From JBHENC01 sp046262295 (GTDB lineage Bacteria > Acidobacteriota > Blastocatellia > Pyrinomonadales > Pyrinomonadaceae): DNA of 64,000 nt. The stretch lies in contig JBHENC010000007.1 of NCBI GenBank assembly GCA_046262295.1, forward strand, positions 165,060-229,059. Reading direction: 5' to 3'. Positions within the stretch are counted from its first letter, which is position 1. Each line of letters starts with the position of its first letter. The position numbers were made by a program, and so were the translations under genes. Below are positions 36,565 to 46,166 of the stretch, piece after piece. The notes below the pieces were generated by a model. The model ran no database searches. It worked only from the letters and a program-made list of their open reading frames with translations, and was not told the origin of the DNA.

Positions 36565-38169
36565 ATGACTAAGAGAACACATCTACCATTGAGCATCCTG
36601 CTGGCGTTCGTGGCTTGCGCTTTCGCCGCAGGCTTCAATTGGCACACCGAAGAGACGCGGGCAACTGTTCGGCCATCAAACTTGGATTTGCTGATACGCG
36701 GCGGGCAGATCATTAACGGATCGGGAGGCGCGCCCTTCTTCGCTGACGTTGGAATCAAAGGTGATCGTATCGTCTTTATCGGCAATGCAAAGAAAGCGGG
36801 AATGAGTGCGGCACGAACGATTGATGCCGCCAATATGATTGTCGCGCCCGGATTCATTGACCCGCACACGCACACGTTTGAAGACCTCTCGAATGCCGAG
36901 CGAAAAAGCAACGTAAACTACTTGATGCAGGGCGTCACCACCGTCGTCACCGGCAATGATGGCGGCGGCACTATTCACGTGGCACAGGCTTTCGACAAGT
37001 GGGCGCAACAGGGCATCGGGACAAACGCCGCGCTGCTCGTCGGACAGGGAACCGTCCGCGCAGAAGTTATGGGAATGAGCGACGCCGCCCCCACGCCCGA
37101 TCAACTTGCGCGGATGAAGGCGCTCGTTCTGCAAGCGATGGACGAAGGCGCAACGGGTATGTCCACAGGCCTTTATTACGCGCCGGGAAGTTACGCCAAG
37201 ACCGAAGAGGTGATCGAGCTGGCGAAAGTTGCGGCCGCGCGCGGCGGCATTTACGATAGCCATATGCGCGATGAAAGCTCATACTCAATCGGGCTGCTCG
37301 GCTCAATTAAAGAAACGATTCGCATCGGACGTGAAGCGCGAATCCCCGTGCATATTTCACACATTAAGGCGCTCGGCGCGGATGTTTGGGGACAAAGCGC
37401 GAAAGCGATCAAGCTTATCAGAAAAGCGCGTGCCGCAGGCATCAACGTCACAGCCGATCAGTATCCTTACACGGCATCCGGGACAAACGTCGAAGCTGCG
37501 CTCGTGCCGCGCTGGGCTGAAGTCGGCGGCAACGCGCAGCTTCTCGAACGCATTGACGATCCAGCGGTGCGCCCGCGCCTCATCACAGAGATGGAAGTGA
37601 ATTTGAAGCGGCGGGGAGGCGCTGAATTTTTGTTAATCACGTCGGGGCGCGACCGCAGTCTGATCGGTAAAACGCTCGGCGCAATTGCCCGCGAGCGTAA
37701 GCAGACACCTGTTGAAACGGCGCTTGAGATCGTCAAAGCCGGTGGAGCGGGAGTGGCCTCTTTCAACATGAACGAAAGAGACATAGAGAATTTTATGCGC
37801 CAAGATTTCGTGATGACAGGCTCTGACGGCTCAAGCGGGCATCCGCGAAAGTACGGGACGTTTCCGCGAAAGCTGCGCGAGTATGTGTTCGATAAAAGGA
37901 TCATCACGCTGCCGTTTGCCATACGCGCCAGCAGCCACTTGACGGCCGAAACATTTGGCATTCCCGCGCGCGGATTGTTGCGCAGGAACTACTTCGCCGA
38001 CGTGATCGTCTTTGATCCCAAGACCGTCGCCGACCGTGCCACTTACGAACAACCGGAGGTGTTATCCGTCGGCATGAAGTACGTGATCGTCAACGGGCAG
38101 GTTGTCGTTGACGATGGCCTTTATAATGGAGTCTTCGCCGGGCGGCCTTTGCGCAGACTTAAACAGTAA
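36565..38169 (+). CDS. N-acyl-D-amino-acid deacylase (amidohydrolase), exported
   Basis: 534 residues from ATG 36565, chosen because AAGAG precedes it and a signal-like hydrophobic stretch (LSILLAFVACAFAAGF) follows. The amidohydrolase signature is clear: DLLIRGGQIINGSG, then VAPGFIDPHTHTFED with metal ligands H101 and H103, GVTTVVTGNDGG, and a late FVMTGSDGSSGHPR segment that matches the D-aminoacylase subgroup. The reaction is removal of an acyl group from N-acyl-D-amino acids. In this cluster it could process D-residues or lipid-linked amino acids released by the amidase and carboxypeptidase. The shared bidirectional terminator at 38281-38318 follows. Confidence 0.9.
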   Translation: MTKRTHLPLSILLAFVACAFAAGFNWHTEETRATVRPSNLDLLIRGGQIINGSGGAPFFADVGIKGDRIVFIGNAKKAGMSAARTIDAANMIVAPGFIDPHTHTFEDLSNAERKSNVNYLMQGVTTVVTGNDGGGTIHVAQAFDKWAQQGIGTNAALLVGQGTVRAEVMGMSDAAPTPDQLARMKALVLQAMDEGATGMSTGLYYAPGSYAKTEEVIELAKVAAARGGIYDSHMRDESSYSIGLLGSIKETIRIGREARIPVHISHIKALGADVWGQSAKAIKLIRKARAAGINVTADQYPYTASGTNVEAALVPRWAEVGGNAQLLERIDDPAVRPRLITEMEVNLKRRGGAEFLLITSGRDRSLIGKTLGAIARERKQTPVETALEIVKAGGAGVASFNMNERDIENFMRQDFVMTGSDGSSGHPRKYGTFPRKLREYVFDKRIITLPFAIRASSHLTAETFGIPARGLLRRNYFADVIVFDPKTVADRATYEQPEVLSVGMKYVIVNGQVVVDDGLYNGVFAGRPLRRLKQ

Positions 38170-38280
38170 GGCGAGAACCTTATTCCACAACGACGATTAT
38201 GAGATACGTCAATAATATGGAGGCAGCACGGAGGCATGAGGCGAATTATCTGCTATCCGCAATATTGCACCAAGCAGTAA

Positions 38281-38318
38281 AAAAGCAGGAGGCCAGTTTA
38301 TTTGAGCCTCCTGCTTTT
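38281..38318. terminator. Bidirectional terminator between the deacylase and TonB-receptor genes
   Basis: Arms AAAAGCAGGAGGC and GCCTCCTGCTTTT form a perfect 13-bp stem with a 12-base loop. T runs occur on both outer sides, so it can end the deacylase transcript (plus) and the receptor transcript (minus). Confidence 0.9.
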
Positions 38319-38337
38319 GTGTGTGCGTGAAGTTGCT

Positions 38338-41300
38338 TTAGAACTGTAGCTTCAGCGCGAATTGAATGACGCGGGCGGATTCGCCCGTTTGAATAACCGT
38401 TTGCGACGAAGGCGGCGCAACGGTGGTGCAGCAAGTTTGCGCGAAGACGCTAGAACGAATACTCGGTGAACCGACCGAAGCATCTCGCGGGTTATCAAAG
38501 TTCGGGTGGTTGAAAGCATTGAACATCTCCGTGCGGAACTGCAAGTTGACACGCTCCGTGATGTTGAGTCGCTTCACAAAGCCCAAATCCAGATTCCAAT
38601 AACTTGGCGCGGTGAAGATGTTACGTCCCGAACCGTTACTGCCCGGCGCAGGAATGGCGAAGGCACTCGCGTCGGCGAAGACGACGGGGCCTACGACGTT
38701 AGGGAGTTGCTGCAATCGCACGCTCACCGGAGCGATAACATCAGCGCGTGATTCATGAGAATTGTTTGCCGTCCTCACGCCGCTGCGCACGGCAAACGGT
38801 TCGCCGCTCAGGTATGTGTAAATCCCGTTGACACTCCAGCCGCCCAACATCCCGTTGAGAATCGAATTGGAACTGTTCAGGAAGCGTTGACCGCGACCGA
38901 CCGGAAGCTCGTAAACAGAAGCGACGGTCAGCACCTGTCTGCGGTCAAAGTCAGACCGTGCGCGCTCGTTGCGGAAGTTGCGTGCGTCAGTCGGCGTTCG
39001 TGAGTTGGTGGTCGAAAGTCCACCGCCGGAAGCTGCTCCCACCGGATCAACCGATTGATTGTCAATTGATTTGCCGTAGGTGTACGCCATGTTCATGCCG
39101 AGTCCGCTGCTGAAACGGCGGCGCAGGGTAAACTGCGCCGCGTGATAATTGGAATCGCCGCCCGAATCAATGTAAGTGATCGTACCGAATTGCTGGTTGG
39201 GGCGCAGTTTGAGCGCGAGCGTTTGCCCCTCGATGCGTCCGGCGAAAGACCCCGCCGAATTTAATCCGAGTTCACCAATGGTGGTGCTGGAATTAAGAAA
39301 GGTGCTGGTGATGCCCGGCACTGAAAGAATGGGAGGAGCGACGCCGCCCACGCAGCCCGTCCCCGTGCCGTCCGGGTTGCAGCCTCTGGCGCGATTCTGT
39401 TGCATGATAATAAAGGACGGGAGAATCGGGTCGGCGCTGATTTGATTAATGTCATACGCGCGGAAGAGCCGCTCGCCACGCCGTCCGATATAGGCCGCTT
39501 GCGCGACGAAACCAAGCGGCAGTTCGCGCTGCACGCTAAGGCTCCACTGATGCACGGTCGGAAGTTTCAGATTCGGATCAAAGACTGTGATGACCGGCGC
39601 GCTGCCGAGAAGCTGCAACGGCGGCGTCAGGAATGATGCGGGTCTGATGCCCGTCGGCACAGGCAATTGTTCGGGAAAGCCCTGACCGGCACGCGCCGTC
39701 AGATCGGGAATGGAAGCGCATCCGGGTGTGAGGCTGCCGCTGGTGCTGCTGCTCGGTAAAGATTGCGTGCAGGTCGTTAAAAGACCCGGCACTCTGCCCG
39801 CCACCGCCGTCACTTGAAATGACGAAACCGTATCGAACGACAATCCGTAACCAAGACGAATCACGCTCTGCCCGTTCTTACCGAAGATGCGATTCATGAA
39901 ACCGCTTTTCCAATCCGGGCTATAGGCGAGGCCGACGCGCGGGCCGATGGCTCCTAGATTATCCCGGTTAAACCAGTGTTTAGCTTCGACGAAGGTCACG
40001 GGGCCGGGTTGCCCTACAACCGGATTGGCAGGGCCGGGTGTGCCCGCAATCGGCGTGCTAGGAACGTAGACGCGACCTGCACCGGCGGTTGTCGGCGCCG
40101 GATTGATCTCCCAACGCACGCCGTAGTCGAGCGTCACGTTAGGCCGAACTTTCCATTCGTCCTGAGCATAGAAATTGTACTGATTCAAGATATGTTTTTC
40201 GGCAAAGAGCGTCACCGCATCGCCTGTTCTGAACGGCAGGAAACCATTGCCGTTGATGTCGCCGATGAAAGTTTGCGAGATGCTGGTCGGAGTGCCGAGC
40301 AGTGTGTTGACGATGCCGAAAAAGCTAGTGTTATCGGTGCTGTTGATACCGGCGCGGGTGCTGCTGGCGATGGCCGGTAAGTTCGGTAAATTCTGCTGAC
40401 GCAAACCGCCATCGAAGCGGATGTTCGGCGTAAGGTTGACGCCGCCCGGTTGCCCGCGCCGGTCAACGTGCCGGTAGAAGCGCACATTGACGCCAGTGCG
40501 AAACAAATGCGCGCCGCTGACGATGCTCACGTTATCAAGAAACTGCGGCGTCGAAATTGCGCGCTGCGTGCGCGGCGTGTTGTTGAAAGGCTCGCTGATT
40601 GAAGCAAAATCAAACGGCGGCACATTGGGAAACGCCGGGTTCGCTTCGCCCTGCGTGAAGAGAAAAACGAAACGCGCAAAGCCGGTCGTGAATTCGTTGA
40701 CGATGCGCGGCGAGACAACTCTGCGGTAACTGATCGCCAGATTCTTTGAAGCACGGAAGACTTCGCCGAGTGGCGGGAAGCCCGGAAAGACCTGCCCGCG
40801 GCCATTGAGCGGATCGCCGCCGAGCGTGTTGTAGTCCGATTGTAGAAAGCGCGCGAAGACGCTGTTATTCGTGTCGAAGTTATGGTCAACACGCGCCATG
40901 TAAGCCGGGCCTTTATGACTGGCCGGCGTGTTGAAAACATAGCCGGCAGTATTTAGCCCGTCGCCGAAACCATAGGAGTTAGGCGCAGGGTAAGAGTTAA
41001 GCAACGCTCCAACCGCTGAGTTAAGCCCTGTGCCCGCATTGGCGAAAATGTTATAGGTGGCGACGCAGTTCGTATCACTGTTTGTCGCACAGGTGCGCAC
41101 TCCGGGCAGCAAAGCGCCCGTGTTCCTATCAACTAAAAGCTGCGTGTTACGGGTGATGGTTTGCCCGTTGAGGGTAAATGGCGTCGTCGGATCGGCTCTG
41201 AAAAATCGGTAGTTGCCGGCGAGCGCCGATGGCGTGAAAACAATCGGGACGCCGCTGCTGAACGCTTGATCTATCGGCGTCGTGAAATTTATTCTCGTTC

Positions 41301-42207
41301 TCTGGATACTACCGAAAAAGAAGGTCTTGTTTTTCTTGATGGGGCCATTAAACTCAAAGCCATATTGATTGAGCTTGATGGCGGGTTTGGCGACGCCCTG
41401 TGCGTTTGAGAAAAACTCGTTGGCGTTTAAGGCATCATTGCGCAGAAAGTAAAAGGCCGTGCCGTGAAAATCGTTGGTGCCGCTTCTGGTCGCCACCGAG
41501 ACGCTGGCGCCGCTGTTGCGCCCTTCTTCGGCCGTCGCATTGTTCGTTGTAACTTTATATTCCTGTACGTTATCCGGCGTCAGCCGGTAGATATTCGAGA
41601 CGGGGTTCGGCACGGACGATTCGTTGGCGTCAATGCCGTCAATCGTCACATTGAAAGCACGGTCGCGCGAACCGTTGACGTGCACGCCGGAACCGGCGGC
41701 GCCCGCCGAGCGTTGCACAACGCCCGGTTCAAGCGTGATCAGCGTTAAAGGATTGCGCCCGTTGAGCGGCAAAGCTTCAATGGCTTTTCGCTGCACGACA
41801 TTGCCGATCGTCGCCGTAGAGGTTTGCAGTTGCTCGCTTCCGGCCTGAACATTGACGACTTCAGTGACTTGCCCGGCCTCCAACAAAGCATCGAGGTTCA
41901 AGGGAGTGCCGACTTCGAGTCTGTTTCCGGTGCTCTGGTAAGACTTATAGCCGGTGCGTTCGATGGTTATCGCGTACGAGCCGACGGGCAGCGATGAAAA
42001 GACGAAGAGACCTGAATCCGTCGTGGTTTGCGTGGCCGTCGCGCCGGTCGCTTCGTTCTTAATCGTCACCGTCGCTCCGGGCACAGCGCCGGACGCATCG
42101 CTGGCCGTCCCCGTAATGCGTGATGTGCTGGTTTGCGCGATAGCCGTTGCGGTGATTAGCAAAAGCATTAGGGAAAGAGAATATAAGAGACGCAAATGCT
42201 TCAACAT
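38338..42207 (-). CDS. Oar-like TonB-dependent receptor with N-terminal carboxypeptidase-regulatory domain
   Basis: 1289 residues from ATG 42207, with GGAGG 7 bases upstream; the frame stays open upstream to 42405 but lacks protein character. After the signal peptide (ends ATAIAQ) a beta-sandwich domain reads STSRITGTASDASGAVPGAT and EATGATATQTTTDSGLFVF. The plug region has QRKAIEALPLNGRNPLTLI and the carboxy-terminal barrel ends in a terminal Phe (ALKLQF), as outer-membrane beta-barrels do. Acidobacteria carry many such Oar-like proteins, thought to import oligosaccharides or peptides with TonB. Its place among amidases and peptidases suggests a peptide-related substrate. This is inference. 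Confidence 0.92.
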   Translation of the reverse strand: MLKHLRLLYSLSLMLLLITATAIAQTSTSRITGTASDASGAVPGATVTIKNEATGATATQTTTDSGLFVFSSLPVGSYAITIERTGYKSYQSTGNRLEVGTPLNLDALLEAGQVTEVVNVQAGSEQLQTSTATIGNVVQRKAIEALPLNGRNPLTLITLEPGVVQRSAGAAGSGVHVNGSRDRAFNVTIDGIDANESSVPNPVSNIYRLTPDNVQEYKVTTNNATAEEGRNSGASVSVATRSGTNDFHGTAFYFLRNDALNANEFFSNAQGVAKPAIKLNQYGFEFNGPIKKNKTFFFGSIQRTRINFTTPIDQAFSSGVPIVFTPSALAGNYRFFRADPTTPFTLNGQTITRNTQLLVDRNTGALLPGVRTCATNSDTNCVATYNIFANAGTGLNSAVGALLNSYPAPNSYGFGDGLNTAGYVFNTPASHKGPAYMARVDHNFDTNNSVFARFLQSDYNTLGGDPLNGRGQVFPGFPPLGEVFRASKNLAISYRRVVSPRIVNEFTTGFARFVFLFTQGEANPAFPNVPPFDFASISEPFNNTPRTQRAISTPQFLDNVSIVSGAHLFRTGVNVRFYRHVDRRGQPGGVNLTPNIRFDGGLRQQNLPNLPAIASSTRAGINSTDNTSFFGIVNTLLGTPTSISQTFIGDINGNGFLPFRTGDAVTLFAEKHILNQYNFYAQDEWKVRPNVTLDYGVRWEINPAPTTAGAGRVYVPSTPIAGTPGPANPVVGQPGPVTFVEAKHWFNRDNLGAIGPRVGLAYSPDWKSGFMNRIFGKNGQSVIRLGYGLSFDTVSSFQVTAVAGRVPGLLTTCTQSLPSSSTSGSLTPGCASIPDLTARAGQGFPEQLPVPTGIRPASFLTPPLQLLGSAPVITVFDPNLKLPTVHQWSLSVQRELPLGFVAQAAYIGRRGERLFRAYDINQISADPILPSFIIMQQNRARGCNPDGTGTGCVGGVAPPILSVPGITSTFLNSSTTIGELGLNSAGSFAGRIEGQTLALKLRPNQQFGTITYIDSGGDSNYHAAQFTLRRRFSSGLGMNMAYTYGKSIDNQSVDPVGAASGGGLSTTNSRTPTDARNFRNERARSDFDRRQVLTVASVYELPVGRGQRFLNSSNSILNGMLGGWSVNGIYTYLSGEPFAVRSGVRTANNSHESRADVIAPVSVRLQQLPNVVGPVVFADASAFAIPAPGSNGSGRNIFTAPSYWNLDLGFVKRLNITERVNLQFRTEMFNAFNHPNFDNPRDASVGSPSIRSSVFAQTCCTTVAPPSSQTVIQTGESARVIQFALKLQF

Positions 42208-42438
42208 GGGGAATCCTCCAAGCGTTGGGAGCGCGCAGCTAAACGTCAGCCGATTAGCCGAGTGCTTGAGTTTTTGTTTTAGGCAATAGACTTTTTCGAT
42301 AAGGCGAGTACACAGAACAACGGGCGGCGTTTCAGAAACCAAGCGTAAGACAAAATTGCATTCGCCAGAAAAGATATCCCAACGAGAACGCCGGGTCGCC
42401 CTCATGCCGCGCTAAAGATGAAGGCAAGTATAAAGCCA

Positions 42439-42452
42439 GATTAAATTTAATC
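42439..42452. promoter_or_regulatory. Perfect 14-bp palindrome upstream of the TonB receptor gene
   Basis: GATTAAATTTAATC reads the same on both strands. It lies about 230 bases before the receptor start and next to a possible minus-strand -10 (TATACT, 42432-42427). It could be a repressor site; AT-rich palindromes also occur by chance. Confidence 0.3.
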
Positions 42453-42692
42453 AGGGAAAATTTATCCGGGCTTCTTTCGGCAAGCTATAAGGCTAATATC
42501 ATCAGTAAAAAGCGCGTTTTCTAAATTAGTTGTGCGGCGCAAAAGCGAATCATTCATCAAGCTTGCCATCCAAAAATCCCAAGATGAGTTGTCCATTTTT
42601 CTGTATTTGCAGAGTTCCAACAATCGAAACTGCCTTTAGCCGCCAGTCGAGCGCAGAAACTTAATTTGCATATTCTTATCAGCCGAATAGTT

Positions 42693-42698
42693 TATAAT
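42693..42698 (+). promoter_or_regulatory. Probable -10 box of the M20 peptidase gene
   Basis: TATAAT 65 bases before the ATG. A TTGCAT is 21 bases upstream, longer than the usual spacing, so the -35 is uncertain. Confidence 0.45.
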
Positions 42699-42763
42699 CG
42701 CGCTCGCTTCAATTTTTCAAACATCAATCCTATCTTTGTTTTTAGAAGGGATACGCGCTCCAA

Positions 42764-44044
42764 ATGGAAAGAACATTCCGCAGGATTATCCTCGTTTTTG
42801 TGATCATCGGCTTATGCTCGACATTCACTTACGCTCAAAAAATATCAGCCGAAGAGCAGAAGATTATCAACTACATTGATGCGCACACGGAAGATGCCGT
42901 CGGGCTGCTTGAAAGGCTTGTCAATATCGAAAGCCCGACAGAGAATCTAACGGGCGTCAGGCAAGTTGGCAGTGTCCTTAAAAGCGAGTACGAATCACTC
43001 GGTTTCAATGCCAGGTGGATCGAGATGCCCGCCGGGATGAAACGCGCCGGACATCTCATCGCGGAAACAACCGGAACAAAAGGCAAACGGCTTCTATTAC
43101 TCGGCCATATAGACACCGTCCTGAGCGGCGAAAAATTCCGGCGCGAAGGCACTAAGGCTTACGGCACAGGCACCGCCGATATGAAGGCCGGCGATGTCGT
43201 CATATATTACGCTTTGAAAGCGTTGCAGGCCGCCGGAGCACTCAAAGATAGGCGCATTATAGTGATGTATACGGGCGATGAGGAGAGCAGCGGAAGCCCT
43301 GTCGAAATCAGTCGCGGCGAGATGATTGCCGCCGCCAAACGCAGCGATGTGGCGCTTAGCTTTGAGAACGGCGGAAGCAGCATTGCGACAGTTGCGCGGC
43401 GCGGCAGTAGCGGCTGGTTGCTCGAAGTCTCAGCTAAAACAGGGCATTCCGCACAAATCTTTAAGCAGAGTATGGGCAGCGGCGCAATCTTTGAAGCAGC
43501 GCGTATTATCAATCAATTTTACGAAACGTTACACAATGAGAAATATCTGACTTTTAATCCGGCGGTGATTGCCGGCGGAAGCGAAATAGAAACAAAGGAT
43601 GGAGTTGTTACGGCCAGGGGAAAGTCAAATGTTGTTCCGGCCGCAGTATTGGTGCGCGGGGATTTGCGCTTTCTTAGCGAAGAACAGAGAGAAGCTGCAC
43701 GAACAAAGATGAAAGAAATCGTCGCAAAGAGTTTGCCGGGCACATCTGCGAAAATCACTTTCTCTGACGGGATACCCTCGATGGCTCCGACTGAAGGTAA
43801 TTACGCACTGCTCAAACAACTTGATCAGGTCAGTCAAGAACTAGGTTACGGCAAAGTAGAAGCGCTTGATCCGGGTGAGAGAGGCGCTGGTGACATTTCG
43901 TATGTATCGCACCTGCTCCCGAGTCTGGATGGGTTAGGTGCTACGGGCGGCAAAGCACACGCGCCCGGTGAATGGGCTGATCTGGAAGCTTTGCCACGGC
44001 AGATCAAACGTACAGCCGTGTTAATTTACCGACTAACTCGATAA
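42764..44044 (+). CDS. Exported M20 family metallopeptidase (glutamate carboxypeptidase-like)
   Basis: 426 residues with a signal peptide (ends TFTYAQ). Metal ligands and catalytic residues are in place: H115 and D117 in LLLGHIDTVL, D139 in GTGTADMKAG, E173/E174 in YTGDEESSG, and the late His in GGKAHAPGEW. A dimerisation domain sits between (from RRGSSGWLLEV). The closest pattern is the CPG2-type branch, which releases C-terminal glutamate from peptides or folates; actual specificity is unknown. It is divergent from the TonB receptor and closes the amidase/peptidase group of the second island. Confidence 0.92.
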   Translation: MERTFRRIILVFVIIGLCSTFTYAQKISAEEQKIINYIDAHTEDAVGLLERLVNIESPTENLTGVRQVGSVLKSEYESLGFNARWIEMPAGMKRAGHLIAETTGTKGKRLLLLGHIDTVLSGEKFRREGTKAYGTGTADMKAGDVVIYYALKALQAAGALKDRRIIVMYTGDEESSGSPVEISRGEMIAAAKRSDVALSFENGGSSIATVARRGSSGWLLEVSAKTGHSAQIFKQSMGSGAIFEAARIINQFYETLHNEKYLTFNPAVIAGGSEIETKDGVVTARGKSNVVPAAVLVRGDLRFLSEEQREAARTKMKEIVAKSLPGTSAKITFSDGIPSMAPTEGNYALLKQLDQVSQELGYGKVEALDPGERGAGDISYVSHLLPSLDGLGATGGKAHAPGEWADLEALPRQIKRTAVLIYRLTR

Positions 44045-44132
44045 GGATGTGTTGCAAAGATTTTGGGAGGGAGTCCGAAAGAATATGTAAACGGCAATAA
44101 TCAACCCACCCTGTTTCGAGAAAGGACAGGTG

Positions 44133-44428
44133 ATGCCGATTACACCCGAACTCTTCGACGAATTATTGAAAGATTACAAGCTGCCGAACGATATGTTTGG
44201 CAACGACGGTCTTTTGCAACAACTCACCAAAGCTGTGGTTGAACGCGCTCTGCAATGTGAGATGACTCATCATCTCGGTTACGCAAAGCCCTCTCCAGAA
44301 GGCCACCACGCGCGCGCTTGTTTGGCGCAAAGACGGCGAAGTTTCATCTTCACCGAACCAAGGACAGCCCGTCGCCGCCGCCAGATACCCCTATCTGCTT
44401 CTGTGGTGTGAAAGGCTCGGACACGCGC
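44133..44428 (+). pseudogene. IS256-family transposase, N-terminal fragment
   Basis: From ATG 44133 (AGGACAGG upstream) the frame reads MPITPELFDELLKDYKLPND, then GLLQQLTKAVVERALQCEM and THHLGYAKPSPEGHHA, the conserved start of IS256-family transposases. After about residue 60 family resemblance ends and the frame runs into unrelated sequence; the DDE catalytic part is missing. The remainder to 44428 has no clear identity. The element appears to have been cut when it met the integrase remnant that follows. Confidence 0.75.
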
Positions 44429-44521
44429 ATAACTTTGACGCTTCACACTTACAGTCACGCCTTGCCGACAATGCAGAAAGCCGCAACCGAACAATTCGAA
44501 CGCATGATGTACGGCAATTAA
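44429..44521 (+). pseudogene. C-terminal tail of a tyrosine recombinase (integrase remnant)
   Basis: This frame encodes ITLTLHTYSHALPTMQKAAT and ends in ERMMYGN and a stop. TLxTYSHxLPxM with the catalytic Tyr (T-Y-S-H) is the well-known C-terminal signature of phage-type tyrosine integrases. Only about 30 residues remain; the Arg and His catalytic residues are gone. It lies 87 bases from the 3' end of the intact tRNA-Lys and points towards it, the usual position of an integrase in a tRNA-targeting island. Confidence 0.75.
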
Positions 44522-44568
44522 AAGCGCGCACTTTTCAGAGTTGGCACACTATAGGCACACAAAAGAAA

Positions 44569-44592
44569 ACGGGCAGCTTTGCGGCTGCCCGT
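44569..44592 (-). terminator. Terminator of tRNA-Lys
   Basis: On the minus strand a 9-bp stem (ACGGGCAGC with its complement) is followed by TTTTCTTTT, 17 bases after the tRNA 3' end. It may also stop plus-strand transcription. Confidence 0.75.
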
Positions 44593-44608
44593 AACTTCTT
44601 GCAAATAG

Positions 44609-44684
<76 letters not shown>

Positions 44685-44766
44685 ACTATGGTTTTTGATT
44701 TTACATATAGTGCATTGAACGGGCAAGGCAGCATCAACGAATGCCTCGATTTTGCTATGACGCGAG

Positions 44767-46080
44767 CTATGACGCGAGCCATGTGTCGAGCGTGGAGCCT
44801 TCGCAGATTATGGTCTGACCGCGTTCGGGGCCGGTTGAAACTAGTCCTATCTCTACGTCTATCTCGCGCGAAATGAAGTCTATGTATTGTCTGGCGTTCT
44901 CCGGCAAATCTTCGAGGCGCGTGACGCCTTCGGTGGACGTGTTCCAGCCGGGCAGCGTCGCGTAGACGGGTTCGACGCGGCGCAGGTTTTGCGAGACAGC
45001 CGGGAAGGACTCCAGCAGCTTGCCGTCGAGACGATAGCCGGTGCAGACTTTTATTTCGTCGAGCGCGTCGAGCACATCGAGTTTCGTGAGCGCGACGGAA
45101 GTGAAGCCGTTGATGTCGGCGGCATAGCGTGTGGCGAAGGCGTCGAACCAGCCGCAGCGTCGGGGGCGTCCGGTTGATGCGCCGTATTCGCGCCCGCGTT
45201 CGCGTATCAGTTGCCCCATCTCATCTTCGCCTTCTATCATCTCCGTCGGAAAGGGGCCTTCGCCGACGCGCGTCGTGTAGGTGCGAACAATTCCGAGCAC
45301 GCCCGTGATGCGATGCGGAGCGAGTCCCGTGCCGACGCTTGCGCCGCCCGCCGTCGTCGTCGAAGACGTGACGAACGGATACGTGCCGTGATCCACGTCG
45401 AGCAAGGTGGCCTGCGCGCCTTCGATTAGGATAGAACGCTCGTCGCGCGCCGCCGTGTTCAGGTAGTGCGTCGTGTCCGTGATAAAGGGCGCGAGGCGTT
45501 CGACGAGGCGCGACGTGTCGTTGAAAATTTGTTCGGGGTCTAAGGCTTCGCCGCCGTAAGCGACGATGATGCGGTTGGCGTCTTCGAGATTTCTTTCGAT
45601 GCGCGAACGCAAAACTTCGGGCACGAGTGCGTCGGCGGTGCGTATGCCGCGTCGCCCGGCTTTGTCTTCGTAAGCGGGGCCGATGCCGCGAAGGGTTGTG
45701 CCGACGCGCTCGTTGCCGAGCCGTTCTTCGCTCGTGTGATCGAGCGCGCGATGGTAGGGAAGTATCAGATGCGCGCGGGAACTGACGAGCACGCGCTCCG
45801 GCGTGACTTCAAGACCTTGCGCGGCGAGCCTGTCGGCCTCCTTGAAGAAGGCTTTCGGGTCAATCACCATCCCATTGCCGAGCACGCAGATTTTGCCGGG
45901 ATGAATAATGCCGGAAGGCAGCAGATGCAGCACGAAAGATTCCGTGCCGACTTGCACGGAGTGGCCTGCGTTGTGGCCGCCCTGATACCGCGCGACGACA
46001 TCGAACCGCTCGCTCAGGAGGTCAACGATCTTGCCTTTGCCTTCGTCGCCCCATTGCGCGCCGATGATAACGATAATCAT
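44767..46080 (-). CDS. purA: Adenylosuccinate synthetase
   Basis: 437 residues, the usual length. It opens MIIVIIGAQWGDEGKGKIVD, the GTP-binding P-loop of PurA, and continues with YQGGHNAGHSV and the substrate-loop region VGEGPFPTEM. The enzyme joins IMP and aspartate using GTP, the first step from IMP to AMP, in the cytosol. It is followed by tRNA-Lys and preceded by an intergenic repeat and a YkgJ-type gene on the same strand. Together with the genes to the right it marks the return to core chromosome. Confidence 0.97.
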   Translation of the reverse strand: MIIVIIGAQWGDEGKGKIVDLLSERFDVVARYQGGHNAGHSVQVGTESFVLHLLPSGIIHPGKICVLGNGMVIDPKAFFKEADRLAAQGLEVTPERVLVSSRAHLILPYHRALDHTSEERLGNERVGTTLRGIGPAYEDKAGRRGIRTADALVPEVLRSRIERNLEDANRIIVAYGGEALDPEQIFNDTSRLVERLAPFITDTTHYLNTAARDERSILIEGAQATLLDVDHGTYPFVTSSTTTAGGASVGTGLAPHRITGVLGIVRTYTTRVGEGPFPTEMIEGEDEMGQLIRERGREYGASTGRPRRCGWFDAFATRYAADINGFTSVALTKLDVLDALDEIKVCTGYRLDGKLLESFPAVSQNLRRVEPVYATLPGWNTSTEGVTRLEDLPENARQYIDFISREIDVEIGLVSTGPERGQTIICEGSTLDTWLAS

Positions 46081-46083
46081 AAA

Positions 46084-46163
46084 GCAGTTTTCAGTATTCG
46101 GTTTTCAGTTTTCAGTTCTGCTTTCAGACAGTGCTGAAAACTAAAAACTGTAAACTGAAAACC
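46084..46163. repeat. Intergenic repeat of GTTTTCAG / CTGAAAAC words (imperfect palindrome)
   Basis: About 80 bases made of repeated GTTTTCAGT on the left and complementary CTGAAAACT/CTAAAAACTG on the right, so the RNA or single strand can fold into a long imperfect hairpin. It fills the whole gap between purA and the YkgJ-type gene. Similar structures lie at 48684-48760 and 57414-57500. Confidence 0.7.
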
Positions 46164-46166
46164 ATT

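Larger units (their letters stand above)
42208..42763. other. Divergent intergenic region between the TonB receptor and the M20 gene
   Basis: 556 bases, AT-rich in the centre, without protein-like frames. It holds a 14-bp palindrome (42439-42452) and a TATAAT box (42693-42698), and must contain the promoters of both divergent genes. Confidence 0.6.
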
